In this document: positions 17,592-25,933 of the stretch, one piece after another
How the letters are laid out: the number at the start of each line of letters is the position of its first letter
Numbering within the stretch: position 1 is the stretch's first letter
Assembly (NCBI RefSeq): GCF_010560025.1
Contig: NZ_SAIY01000015.1
Span: 1 to 54,922, forward strand
DNA from: Verrucosispora sioxanthis
GTDB taxonomy: Bacteria; Actinomycetota; Actinomycetes; Mycobacteriales; Micromonosporaceae
DNA: 54,922 nucleotides
Direction: 5' to 3'
Notes under the pieces: generated by a model
What the model saw: the letters and a program-made list of their open reading frames with translations, nothing else
What the model was told of the DNA's origin: nothing
Databases searched by the model: none
Translations under genes and position numbers: made by a program

Positions 17592-19028
17592 ATGCCGCGC
17601 AACGCCGAATCCACCGCCTTCCGCAGCGCTCTCGAGGTGATCCGTGGTGTCGAGCCGCGGGTCGCCGACGCGATCGGGGCGGAACTGGCCGACCAGCGCG
17701 AGTCGCTCAAGCTGATCGCCAGCGAGAACTACGCCTCCCCGGCGACGTTGCTGGCCATGGGCAACTGGTTCAGCGACAAGTACGCCGAGGGCACCGTCGG
17801 TCGACGCTTCTACGCCGGCTGCCAGAACGTGGACACCGTCGAGGCGCTCGCCGCCGAGCACGCCCGGGAGTTGTTCGGCGCGGCGCACGCGTACGTGCAG
17901 CCACACTCGGGCATCGACGCCAACCTGGTGGCGTTCTGGGCGATCCTGGCCGACCGCGTCGAGTCACCGGCGCTGAAGAAGGCGCAGGCCCGGCACGTCA
18001 ACGACCTCACCGAGGCGGACTGGTTCGCGCTGCGGCGCGAGCTGGGCGACCAGCGGATGCTCGGCATGTCCCTGGACGCCGGCGGGCACCTGACCCACGG
18101 TTTCCGGCCGAACATCTCCGGCAAGATGTTCGACCAGCGCAGCTACGGCACCGACCCGGACACCGGTCTGGTCGACTACGACCGGGTCGCCGAGGCGGCT
18201 CGCGAGTTTCGGCCGCTGGTGCTGGTCGCCGGCTACTCGGCGTACCCACGCAAGATCAATTTCCGGGTCATGCGGGAGATCGCCGACTCGGTCGGCGCCA
18301 CCTTCATGGTGGACATGGCGCACTTCGCGGGCCTGGTCGCCGGCAAGGTCTTCACCGGCGACTTCGACCCGGTGCCGCACGCGCACATCGTCACCAGCAC
18401 CACCCACAAGTCGCTGCGCGGTCCGCGCGGCGGCCTGGTGCTGTGCGGCCCGGAGCTGGCCGACCAGGTGGACCGGGGTTGCCCGATGGTGCTCGGCGGC
18501 CCGCTGCCGCACGTGATGGCGGCCAAGGCGGTGGCGCTGGCCGAGGCCCGCCGGCCCGACTTCGCCGGCTACGCCAGGCAGATCGTCGACAACGCCCAGG
18601 CGCTGGCCGAGGGTCTGCTGCGGCGCGGAGCCAAGCTGGTCACCGGCGGCACCGACAACCACCTGGTGCTGATCGACGTGACCGGCTACGGGTTGACCGG
18701 GCGGCAGGCCGAGCAGGCCCTGCTGGACTCCGGCATCGTCACCAACCGCAACGCGGTGCCGCAGGACCCCAACGGTGCCTGGTACACCTCCGGCATCCGG
18801 ATCGGCACCCCCGCGCTGACCACCCGGGGGCTCGGCACGGCGGAGATGGACACCACCGCCGAGCTGATCCACGCCGTGCTCAGTCAGACCAGCGCCGGGG
18901 TCGGCCCGGACGGCACCGCCTCCAAGGCGAAGTACGTGCTCGACCCGGCCCTCGCCGACAAGATCGGCCGACAGGCCAGCGAGCTGCTCACCGGTTTCCC
19001 GCTCTACCCGGACGTCGAGCTGGGCTGA
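17592..19028 (+). CDS. glyA: Serine hydroxymethyltransferase
   Basis: A 478-residue PLP enzyme that converts serine and tetrahydrofolate to glycine and 5,10-methylene-tetrahydrofolate. The PLP-binding Lys is K273 in STTHKSLRGPRGG. Other landmarks are LIASENYASP, GRRFYAGCQNVD and QPHSGIDANL. Compared with the classical enzyme of about 420 residues there is an insertion of roughly 30 residues around positions 122-155, before LGMSLDAGGHLTHG. The ATG at 17592 follows GGAGG. The ZTP riboswitch in the leader links expression to folate and purine status. Confidence 0.94.
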   Translation: MPRNAESTAFRSALEVIRGVEPRVADAIGAELADQRESLKLIASENYASPATLLAMGNWFSDKYAEGTVGRRFYAGCQNVDTVEALAAEHARELFGAAHAYVQPHSGIDANLVAFWAILADRVESPALKKAQARHVNDLTEADWFALRRELGDQRMLGMSLDAGGHLTHGFRPNISGKMFDQRSYGTDPDTGLVDYDRVAEAAREFRPLVLVAGYSAYPRKINFRVMREIADSVGATFMVDMAHFAGLVAGKVFTGDFDPVPHAHIVTSTTHKSLRGPRGGLVLCGPELADQVDRGCPMVLGGPLPHVMAAKAVALAEARRPDFAGYARQIVDNAQALAEGLLRRGAKLVTGGTDNHLVLIDVTGYGLTGRQAEQALLDSGIVTNRNAVPQDPNGAWYTSGIRIGTPALTTRGLGTAEMDTTAELIHAVLSQTSAGVGPDGTASKAKYVLDPALADKIGRQASELLTGFPLYPDVELG

Positions 19029-19034
19029 CGACGA

Positions 19035-19068
19035 TCGCGTCGGGCCGGGACGGCCCGGCCCGACGCGA
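19035..19068. terminator. Stem-loop terminator between glyA and the convergent gene
   Basis: Perfect 15-bp stem (19035-19049 with 19054-19068) with a 4-nt loop, 7 nt after the glyA stop. It can serve both converging transcripts. Confidence 0.8.
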
Positions 19069-19121
19069 CTGCGGTCAACTCAGGAGTAGTCGAACCGCCA
19101 CGGCTCGACAGTGGACGCCCC

Positions 19122-19373
19122 TCAGGCGAGTGGACGTTTCAGGTGGTAGCGGTGCACCTCGGTGCTGCCCTGCACGTTGTTCACGTCCTCGGCGGCGGAG
19201 ACGAGTTCCCAACCGTCGCGGCCGGCGCGGTTGAGATGCGCGATGGCGGTGTCGCCGTACGCCGTGATGTCCTTGCGGGATCCGTCGGGGCCGTACCAGA
19301 CGAACGAGACATGAAAATTGCGACCCTGCCCCTGGTAGCGGCGGACCAGCAGGGCGTACTCCCAGGCAACCAT
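19122..19373 (-). CDS. DUF4177-like small protein
   Basis: An 83-residue protein starting MVAWEYALLV at 19373 (an ATG 9 nt further upstream is also possible). The pattern WEYALLV...HLNRAGRDGWELVSA resembles the DUF4177 fold seen in many short actinobacterial proteins. There are no catalytic motifs or membrane segments. Its function is unknown. It lies convergent to glyA beyond the terminator. Confidence 0.72.
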   Translation of the reverse strand: MVAWEYALLVRRYQGQGRNFHVSFVWYGPDGSRKDITAYGDTAIAHLNRAGRDGWELVSAAEDVNNVQGSTEVHRYHLKRPLA

Positions 19374-19467
19374 GCCGCCCATTATGACCGTCCTGTCAGG
19401 ACGGCGGCAGGGCAGCCGTCACAGGTTGCGAACCGGTGAACGCGATAAGTCGCCGCACCGGTTCCGG

Positions 19468-20571
19468 TCAGCCCACCGGGACCGTGCGCAGCCGCCGGGC
19501 GCTCGCCGGGTCGGCGCAGCCGGCCAGGGCCAGGGCGTCGCGTACCTCGGCGGCGAGCAGGGCCAGCGCGGAGCTGGCCGCCGGTTGCCCGCCGACCGCC
19601 AGGGCCCAGAGCATCGGCCGCCCGACCAGCACACCGGCGGCACCGAGCGCCAGGGCGCGCAACACGTCGACACCGCTGCGGATGCCGCTGTCCAGCAACA
19701 CCTCGCAGCGGTCACCGACGGCCGCCACCACCTCGGGCAGCATGGTGGCGCTGGCCGGGGCTCCGTCGAGCTGTCGGCCGCCGTGGTTGGACACCACGAT
19801 CGCCCGTGCTCCCGCGTCGACGGCCCGCACCGCGTCGGCCGGGTCGAGGATGCCCTTGACGACCAGCGGCAGGTCGCACCGCTCCCCCAGCCACCGCAGG
19901 TCCGACCAGGTGAGCGCCGGAGCGAACGCCGCGTCACGGTGCGCGGCCACCGGGGTGACCCCCGGCGTGCCGCCGTGGGCCAGGTCGTCGCGACCACCCG
20001 GCAGGTTGGCCGGAACCAGTTCCGGCGGCAGCCGGAAGGAGTTGCGCAGGTCCCGCAGCCGTCGGCCGAGCACCGGCACGTCCACCGTGACCACGAGCGC
20101 CCGGCAGCCGGCGGCGCGGACCCGCGCCAGCAGGTCGGCGACCAGGGACCGGTCGCGCAGCCAGTACAGCTGGAACCAGACCTCGGCGCCGGTGGCGGTG
20201 ACCTGCTCGATCGGCGTGCTGCCGAGGATGCTGGCCAGGTACGGCACGTCGGCGACGCGGGCCGCGGCGGCCAGCGCCGGTTCGCCGTCGGGGTGCACCA
20301 GCCGTTGGTACGCCATCGGCGCCACGGCCACCGGCATCGCGTACTCCCGGCCGAGCAACCGGGTCCGCAGGCTCGGGGTGCTCACCCCGGTCAGCACCCT
20401 CGGCACCACGCCGACCCGGTCCAGAGCGCTGCGGTTTCCGCCGAGGGTCACCTCGGCACCGCTGCCACCGTCCAGGTAGTCCCAGACGCGCGGCGGCAGT
20501 ACCGTCCGGGCCAGGGCGGCGAAGTCGGCCAGGCAGACCGGGTCGGGCTTGATCTCCATGCGGTCCACCAT
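19468..20571 (-). CDS. FMN-dependent alpha-hydroxy acid oxidase/dehydrogenase
   Basis: A 367-residue TIM-barrel flavoenzyme oxidising a 2-hydroxy acid to the 2-oxo acid. The active-site His and FMN-binding region is VVSNHGGRQLDGAP. Other landmarks are PRVWDYLDGGSG at the N-terminus, VAPMAYQRLVHPDGE, LVVKGILDPADA and VLLDSGIRSGVDVLRALALGA. It resembles lactate/glycolate and 4-hydroxymandelate oxidases; the substrate is not determinable. There are alternative Met codons at the 5' end (20592, 20571, 20559). The gene is divergent from the YjbR gene. Confidence 0.88.
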   Translation of the reverse strand: MVDRMEIKPDPVCLADFAALARTVLPPRVWDYLDGGSGAEVTLGGNRSALDRVGVVPRVLTGVSTPSLRTRLLGREYAMPVAVAPMAYQRLVHPDGEPALAAAARVADVPYLASILGSTPIEQVTATGAEVWFQLYWLRDRSLVADLLARVRAAGCRALVVTVDVPVLGRRLRDLRNSFRLPPELVPANLPGGRDDLAHGGTPGVTPVAAHRDAAFAPALTWSDLRWLGERCDLPLVVKGILDPADAVRAVDAGARAIVVSNHGGRQLDGAPASATMLPEVVAAVGDRCEVLLDSGIRSGVDVLRALALGAAGVLVGRPMLWALAVGGQPAASSALALLAAEVRDALALAGCADPASARRLRTVPVG

Positions 20572-20624
20572 CGCCGACCTGACCGCCGCCACGCCAGGCC
20601 ACCCCGACCGTGCGGGCGGGACCC

Positions 20625-21068
20625 ATGGCGGGCGTCAACCTGGCGTACCGTCAGGAGGTGGCCAGTTGGGACGACGTACGCCGGATCGCGCTGGGCCTGC
20701 CGGAGACCAGCGAGCGGCCCTCCTATGACGGCGTGGCCGCCTGGCGGGTGAAGGACAAGCCGTTCGTCTGGGAACGCCCGCTGCGCGGCAAGGAACTCCA
20801 CGAACTCGGTCCGGCCGCACCGGATGGTCCCATCCTCGGGGTCCGGGTGGCGGACCTCGGCGTCAAGGAGGCGTTGCTCGCCGACGACCCCGGCCTCTTC
20901 TTCACCACGCCACACTTCGACGGCTACCCGTCGGTGCTGGTCCGGCTGGACCGGATCGGCGTCACCGAGCTGACCGAGCTGATCGTGGAAGCCTGGTACG
21001 CCCGCGCCCCGAGACGGCTGGCCGCCGCGCACCAGGCACAGACGGCACCGCCCGAAGCGGGGCGGTGA
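20625..21068 (+). CDS. MmcQ/YjbR family protein
   Basis: A 147-residue protein from the likely ATG at 20625; a GTG at 20658 is an alternative that starts right at the conserved SWDDVRRIALGLPETSE. The YjbR fold (CyaY-like) is recognisable from GVAAWRVKDKPFVWERP and FFTTPHFDGYPSVLVRLDRI. The family is common in actinobacteria and has been described as DNA-binding, but its role is not established. Its last 107 bp overlap the 3' end of the converging MFS gene. Confidence 0.85.
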   Translation: MAGVNLAYRQEVASWDDVRRIALGLPETSERPSYDGVAAWRVKDKPFVWERPLRGKELHELGPAAPDGPILGVRVADLGVKEALLADDPGLFFTTPHFDGYPSVLVRLDRIGVTELTELIVEAWYARAPRRLAAAHQAQTAPPEAGR

Positions 21069-22188
21069 GCGCCAGCACCAGCGCCACGATGCTGAGCAGC
21101 GCACCGATCAGCACCGTGCGGTGCACGCCGTGGCTCGACAGCGTGAGCCCTCCGACGAAGGCGCCACCGGTGATGCCGACGTTGACGGCGGCGGAGACGG
21201 TGGCGGCGGCGAGATCCGAGCGCCCCGGCGCCACCTGGAGGACGAGGCCGCCGAGGGTCGCGGTGAACGCGGCGAAGGCCAGGCCGGCCAGCGCGATCAG
21301 GACGACGGCCGCGACGGGCCGGTGGCCCAGCGCGTACAGCCCGAGCAGGGCCAGCGACTGGAGTGCGACGGTCGTGATCAGGGCGAGCCAGGGGTTGCGG
21401 TCCACCAGCACGCCGACGGCGAGGATGCCGAGCACGCTGGCGATCCCGCGAGCGAGCAGAATGGCACCGACCGAGGTGGCGGCCATCGCGGTGTGCTCGG
21501 TGACGAAGAGGGCGACATAGGTGTAGGCGACGATCGCACCGGCGGTGGCCAGGACGGCCACGGTGACCAGTAGCCAGAAGCGGCGCGCGTCCGGGGTCGC
21601 GCCCCGGGTGGCGTGTCCCTGATCCGGCCGGGTCGCGGGCAGCAGCGCGGCGACCACCACGAACACCACCGCGCCGAGCCCGGACACCGCCAGGAACGAG
21701 GCCCGCCAGCCGGCGCGCTCGCCCAGCCAGATGCCCGCGGGCACGCCCAGGGCCAGGGCGACGTTGCCACCGGCGAACACGACCGCGACCACCCGGCCCC
21801 GCAGTCCCGGCCGGAACAGTTCCGCGGCGGCCGGCACCACCACCGCCCAGAACAGCGCGTGCGTCGCGGCCGTCGCCATCCGGGCCGCCAGCAGCACCGC
21901 GAAGCCGCTCGCGAACACGGTGACCGCGTTGCTGACCACGAAGCCGGCCAGCAGCGCCGACAGCAGTCGCCGCCGAGGGACACGGCGGACCAGCGCGGTC
22001 AACGGCACCGAGGCGACCATCACCACGGCGCCGTACGCGGTGACCAGCATGCCCACGTCCGCTGGTGACACGGCCAGATCCGCCGCCATCGGCAGCAGCA
22101 GCCCGATGGGCAGCGCCTCGGCGGTGGTGTAGAGGAAGGTCCCGCCCGACAGTCCGATCAGGATCGTTGTCGCCCGCCCGCGTCCCAT
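20962..22188 (-). CDS. MFS transporter (drug/arabinose efflux DHA1-like)
   Basis: A 408-residue major facilitator with twelve predicted membrane helices. The loop between helices 2 and 3 (VRRVPRRRLL) and the N-terminal PIGLLLPMAADLAVSPADVGML match DHA1 efflux pumps of the AraJ/YdhP type. A GGAGGG ribosome site precedes the ATG at 22188. The C-terminal 25 residues are Arg-rich and overlap the YjbR gene on the other strand. It is divergent from a CGNR-type regulator, with an inverted repeat between, suggesting ligand-induced efflux. Confidence 0.88.
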   Translation of the reverse strand: MGRGRATTILIGLSGGTFLYTTAEALPIGLLLPMAADLAVSPADVGMLVTAYGAVVMVASVPLTALVRRVPRRRLLSALLAGFVVSNAVTVFASGFAVLLAARMATAATHALFWAVVVPAAAELFRPGLRGRVVAVVFAGGNVALALGVPAGIWLGERAGWRASFLAVSGLGAVVFVVVAALLPATRPDQGHATRGATPDARRFWLLVTVAVLATAGAIVAYTYVALFVTEHTAMAATSVGAILLARGIASVLGILAVGVLVDRNPWLALITTVALQSLALLGLYALGHRPVAAVVLIALAGLAFAAFTATLGGLVLQVAPGRSDLAAATVSAAVNVGITGGAFVGGLTLSSHGVHRTVLIGALLSIVALVLALTAPLRAVPSVPGARRPAVSGRGRTRLPRSARSAR

Positions 22189-22197
22189 CCGCCCTCC

Positions 22198-22233
22198 AGT
22201 GTTACCGGCTATCTCGAATATGGGGGTAACACT
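22198..22233. promoter_or_regulatory. Candidate operator: 9-bp inverted repeat with 18-bp spacer
   Basis: AGTGTTACC (22198-22206) and GGTAACACT (22225-22233) are perfect inverted arms in the AT-richer gap between the MFS and CGNR genes. The site lies 10 bp upstream of the MFS start codon and would block or organise both promoters. Confidence 0.6.
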
Positions 22234-22276
22234 AGGAAGCGCCTCCGGTCCCCGTCAACTGGTAAAGTCGTGTTTG

Positions 22277-22897
22277 ATGGAAACAGTCGAGGGTGTCCGG
22301 AGGCTGCGCCTGGTGGGCGGCAACCTCGCGTTGGACTTCGTCAACACCCGCACCGGTCCACCCGTCGGGCCGCCCGACGACGACGTGCTCACCGGCTATC
22401 CCGAGCTGCTCGCCTGGGCCGGCTACGCGGGCGTCCTCACCGACGCGGAGGTGACCAGGTCACACCGTCGCCGCCACGACGACCCGGACGACACGCAGGC
22501 CGCCTTCCTGCGGTCACTGGACGTCCGCGACCGCCTCGACGAGGTGTTCCGGGCCGTGGCGTCCGGGCGGAGTCCGAGCGGGTCCACCCTGGCCCGGCTG
22601 CGCGACGACGAAGCCGACGCGCTCGCTCACGCGCGGCTCGACCGGGCCGGCACCTTCGTCTGGTCCTGGCGGGACGACCACACCGCCGCCCGGCCGCTAC
22701 GGCCGGTGGTGCACGCGGCGGTCCAGTTGCTCACCACCGGCCCACTCGACCGGATCAAGGGATGCGGCGGCTGCCGGTTCGTCTTCCTCGACGAGAGCAA
22801 GAACCGCAGTCGCCGCTGGTGCAGCATGGACGACTGCGGAACCGCCGAAAAGGCGCGGCGCTACGTCGCCGCGCGCCGCACCCGCGCGACCCGGTGA
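22277..22897 (+). CDS. CGNR zinc-finger regulator with ABATE domain
   Basis: A 206-residue protein starting METVEGVRRL. The N-terminal ABATE-like domain begins LVGGNLALDFVNT. The C-terminal CGNR-type zinc finger has the Cys pairs CGGC and WCSMDDCG followed by AEKARRYVA; the family CGNR signature is CGTA here, but all four Cys are kept. Such proteins are presumed ligand-responsive transcription factors. Its position divergent from an MFS pump makes that pump the likely target. Confidence 0.88.
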   Translation: METVEGVRRLRLVGGNLALDFVNTRTGPPVGPPDDDVLTGYPELLAWAGYAGVLTDAEVTRSHRRRHDDPDDTQAAFLRSLDVRDRLDEVFRAVASGRSPSGSTLARLRDDEADALAHARLDRAGTFVWSWRDDHTAARPLRPVVHAAVQLLTTGPLDRIKGCGGCRFVFLDESKNRSRRWCSMDDCGTAEKARRYVAARRTRATR

Positions 22898-22997
22898 GCA
22901 TCCGAGCCGGCCAGCGGCACCGGCCGACCGTCGCGTTCGTCCGCTGTTCGCCGCGCCGCCACACCCGTGTCGCCCGGTCCGCGTACCGTCGACGCAC

Positions 22998-23927
22998 GTG
23001 ATCATCCGTCCGGCGACCACCGAGGTGCGCGCGATACGCCGTATCGGTGACACCGCCCCGCACAACGCCTTCACCGACCTGGTCCGGCACGCGGGACAGT
23101 GGTTCTGCGCGTTCCGACAGGGCCGGTCGCACCTGTCCGACGACGGCGTCCTGCGGGTGTTGACCTCGTCGGACGCTCGCTCCTGGCAGACCGCGGCGGT
23201 CCTCGCCCAGACCGGTGTCGACCTGCGCGACCCACGCTTCGTGCCGCGCCCCGACGGACGGTTGCAGTTGCTCGCCGCCGCCGCGACGGGGACTCCGAAA
23301 CGGTTCCGGACGGTCACCGCGCTCAGCGACGACGGCCACCGGTGGGACGAGCCCCGGCCGATCGGCGAACCGGACGTCTGGATCTGGCGGGCGGCCTGGC
23401 ACGGCGACGCGATGTACGGCGTCGGCTACGCCACCCGGGAGCCACGGTTCGCCCGGCTCTACCGCAGCGACGACGGATTCGACCTGCGACCGGTGGTCCG
23501 CACCCTGTTCTCCGGTGGGTACCCGAACGAGTCCGGGCTGGTCTTCGAACCCGACGGCACCGTCACCTGCCTGCTGCGGCGCGACGGCGGTACGGCCACC
23601 GCGCAGCTCGGCCGGGCCCGCCCGCCCTACCGGGAGTGGACCTGGACGGACCTCGGGGTACGGGTGGGCGGTCCGGCGCTGTGCCGGCTGCCCGACGGCA
23701 CCCTCGTGGCGGGCGTACGGCTGCACGACGGTTCGGTGCGGACCGCGATCTGCGCCGTCGACGTGGCGCGGGGCCGGCTGCGGGAGCTGGTGACGCTACC
23801 CTCCGGCGGCGACTCCAGCTATCCCGGCCTGGTCTGGCACGACGACCGACTGCACGTCAGCTACTACTCCTCGCACGAGGGGCACAGTTGCGTCTACCTG
23901 GCCGAGGTCGACCTCGGGTCGCGTTGA
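22998..23927 (+). CDS. Sialidase-like six-bladed beta-propeller protein
   Basis: A 309-residue protein starting at GTG 22998. Repeated blades with S-x-D-x-x-x-W-like Asp boxes (TSSDARSWQ, ALSDDGHRWDEP, YRSDDGFDL) and late SYPGLVWHDDRLHVSYYSSHEG indicate the sialidase/neuraminidase propeller superfamily. There is no signal peptide, so it is probably cytoplasmic. I cannot see the full catalytic set of a true sialidase (Arg triad and Tyr/Glu pair), so exo-sialidase activity should not be assumed. Confidence 0.78.
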   Translation: MIIRPATTEVRAIRRIGDTAPHNAFTDLVRHAGQWFCAFRQGRSHLSDDGVLRVLTSSDARSWQTAAVLAQTGVDLRDPRFVPRPDGRLQLLAAAATGTPKRFRTVTALSDDGHRWDEPRPIGEPDVWIWRAAWHGDAMYGVGYATREPRFARLYRSDDGFDLRPVVRTLFSGGYPNESGLVFEPDGTVTCLLRRDGGTATAQLGRARPPYREWTWTDLGVRVGGPALCRLPDGTLVAGVRLHDGSVRTAICAVDVARGRLRELVTLPSGGDSSYPGLVWHDDRLHVSYYSSHEGHSCVYLAEVDLGSR

Positions 23928-24287
23928 GGGCGCACCGGCGGCGTCGGCAACCGGCGCGTGGCCCGGTGCGGCCGGTCACCCGGGGGCTGCCGGTCGGCGG
24001 AGGTCGGCGGGTCGGCGCGGGGCCGCCGATCGGTCTCGCTCGGCGAGCACAGCGGTCCGGTCATGACTCCCCACCTCCACCATCGGCGTCGCCGCGGCAC
24101 GCACCAGACACAGATCGCCTGCTCGGAGCGCTGCCAGCACCCTACGGCAGCCATGATGGACATTGCGTCATGCAAATGGATGCCCGAGAAGGGCGACTGA
24201 CCGGATTGCCGTCGGACCGGCCAGCGAGGATGATCGAGTCCGTGTGTCAGCCTTGAGTGAGCGGATCACCACCGAGCGTTCATCTGC
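23928..24287. other. Intergenic region, no supported gene
   Basis: 360 bp between the converging sialidase-like gene and the end of the PKS operon. Short open frames here lack coding character and ribosome sites. It holds GC-rich imperfect repeats of CGGTCGGCGG type and an AT-richer stretch around 24145-24185. No clear terminator hairpin was identified. Confidence 0.5.
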
Positions 24288-24644
24288 TCATCGGGGTGTT
24301 CCGGCCGGTACGGGCGTCTGCGCGTGGATGTGGAAGCGCAGGGAGCGAGCATCGGTGAAGCACTCCCGCATCGGTCGGACCAGGTCGCGGTGTTCCGGGC
24401 TGCGCTCCCACGCCTCGAAGTCGGCCAGGCTGTTCCACTCGCTGGTGATGAGCCACTGCTCCGGGTCGGTCGACGAACGGCAGACCTGGTCGACCAGGTG
24501 GCCCGGCACCCCGTCGGCGACCAGGTGCCGGACCGCCTCGTAGGCACGGAGGAAGTCCGCAGTGCGCTCGTCGGGCACCCGGACCAGGAACACCACCCGT
24601 GCGCGGTGCTCGCCAGCCCGCTGCTCGCCCTCCCGTGCGTCCAT
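24288..24644 (-). CDS. Antibiotic biosynthesis monooxygenase (ABM domain)
   Basis: A 118-residue dimeric alpha/beta-barrel of the ABM superfamily (VVFLVRVPDERTADFLRAYE, then EQWLITSEWNSLADFEAWERS). Members act as cofactor-free oxygenases or cyclase helpers in aromatic polyketide pathways, typically oxidising an anthrone to a quinone. The start (ATG 24644) overlaps the CLF stop as TGATG, making it the last gene of the PKS operon. Its precise step (quinone formation or another tailoring reaction) is inferred only. Confidence 0.85.
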   Translation of the reverse strand: MDAREGEQRAGEHRARVVFLVRVPDERTADFLRAYEAVRHLVADGVPGHLVDQVCRSSTDPEQWLITSEWNSLADFEAWERSPEHRDLVRPMRECFTDARSLRFHIHAQTPVPAGTPR

Positions 24645-25933
24645 CACCACTCCTCTCCGGCCGGCGGCGCACCGCGCACCACCAGCGCACTGTTGAACCC
24701 GTCGAAACCCCGGGCGCAGATCAACGCCACCCGGGTACGCGGGCGGCGGGCGGCCCGCAGGAAATCCAGTTCGCACCCGTCGGCCACGACCTGCGGCCCG
24801 GCCGAGGCGGGCAGCGTGTCGTGCGCGAAGGCGAGCAGGGCGGTGGCCACGTCAAGGGCCGAGCCACCCTGATGCGCCCGCCCGGTCAACTCCTTGTGGG
24901 TACTGACCGGCGGCAGGCGGGAGCCGAAGACGGCCCGCAGGGCGCTGGCCTCGGCCCGGTCGTAGCGCGGTACCCCGAGCGCGTCGGGAACGACCACGTC
25001 CACCTCGTCCGGCTCGACACCGGCCCGGCCCAGCGCAAGCCGCATCGCGCGGGCGTACTGGTGCGGATCACCGGCACTGTCCGCGGTGGTGTGCGCCGCG
25101 TCGTGGGTGGCACCCCAGCCGGTCACCTCGCCGTAGCTGCGCGCACCCCGGGCACGGGCGTGCTCCAGCTCCTCCACCACGAAAACCGCACCCCCCTCGG
25201 CGGGAAGGTAGCCGCTGGCGGTGGCGTCGAACGGCCGGTAGGCGCGCTCCGGATCGGCCACCTCGCTGAGCAGGCCGGAGCGCAGCTGACAGGCCAGCGC
25301 GTACGGGCTCAGCGGACACTCGGTCGCCCCGGCGAGCACCACCGAGGCACCGCGCCGCACGGTCCGCACCGCGTGCGCCAGGCTGTCCAGGCCACCCGCC
25401 GACTCCGCCACCAGCACCCCGCACGGCCCCTTCGCCTGGTGCCGGATGGAGAGCTGGCCGACGCTGGCCGCGTAGAACCAGGCGATCGACTGGTACGCGC
25501 CGACCGTGCGCGACGGTGACGACCAGAGACGTTGCAGCTCCCGCTGGCCGAACAGGTTGCCGCCGGAGGCGCTGGCCAGGGTCACCGCCCAGCCGTACGG
25601 GTCGGTGGCCCGCTCCGGCAGGCCGGCGTCGGCCAGCGCCAGCGCGGTGGCGGCGAAGCCGAGGTGCGTCCACCGGTCGGTCTGCACCAGGGCGCGGTTG
25701 TCGGCGTACCGGCCCGGGTCGAAGTCCGCGACCTCGCCGCCGAGGCGGGTCGGGTAGCCGGTGGCGTCGAACAGGCTGATCGGTCCGGTCCGGCGGCGGC
25801 CGGACAGGACCGTCCGCCAGTGCGCGTCCGCGCCGACGCCGCTGGGTGCCACCACCCCGACGCCGGTGACCACGGCCCGCCCGCCGGTCCCGCCGTCACC
25901 GGCGGGGGCCGTCCGGACCCGACTCGCGCTCAC
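24644..25933 (-). CDS. Type II PKS chain length factor (KS beta)
   Basis: A 429-residue ketosynthase-like subunit that pairs with the KS and sets chain length. It has the thiolase fold (AVVTGVGVVAPSGVG; THKELTGRAHQGGS; ARGFDGFNSALVV) but no catalytic Cys. Where the KS has C170, this protein has S178 in VLVAESAGGLDS, instead of the Gln usually present in CLFs. GTG start at 25933 overlaps the KS stop by GTGA, coupling the heterodimer partners. Clade assignment would need a phylogeny; the lack of a ketoreductase in the cluster favours an unreduced, long-chain product. Confidence 0.93.
   Translation of the reverse strand: MSASRVRTAPAGDGGTGGRAVVTGVGVVAPSGVGADAHWRTVLSGRRRTGPISLFDATGYPTRLGGEVADFDPGRYADNRALVQTDRWTHLGFAATALALADAGLPERATDPYGWAVTLASASGGNLFGQRELQRLWSSPSRTVGAYQSIAWFYAASVGQLSIRHQAKGPCGVLVAESAGGLDSLAHAVRTVRRGASVVLAGATECPLSPYALACQLRSGLLSEVADPERAYRPFDATASGYLPAEGGAVFVVEELEHARARGARSYGEVTGWGATHDAAHTTADSAGDPHQYARAMRLALGRAGVEPDEVDVVVPDALGVPRYDRAEASALRAVFGSRLPPVSTHKELTGRAHQGGSALDVATALLAFAHDTLPASAGPQVVADGCELDFLRAARRPRTRVALICARGFDGFNSALVVRGAPPAGEEW

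Noticed and set aside
23958..24200. 80-codon open frame in the 360-bp gap
   Set aside because: No ribosome site, no recognisable sequence, and biased composition; treated as non-coding.
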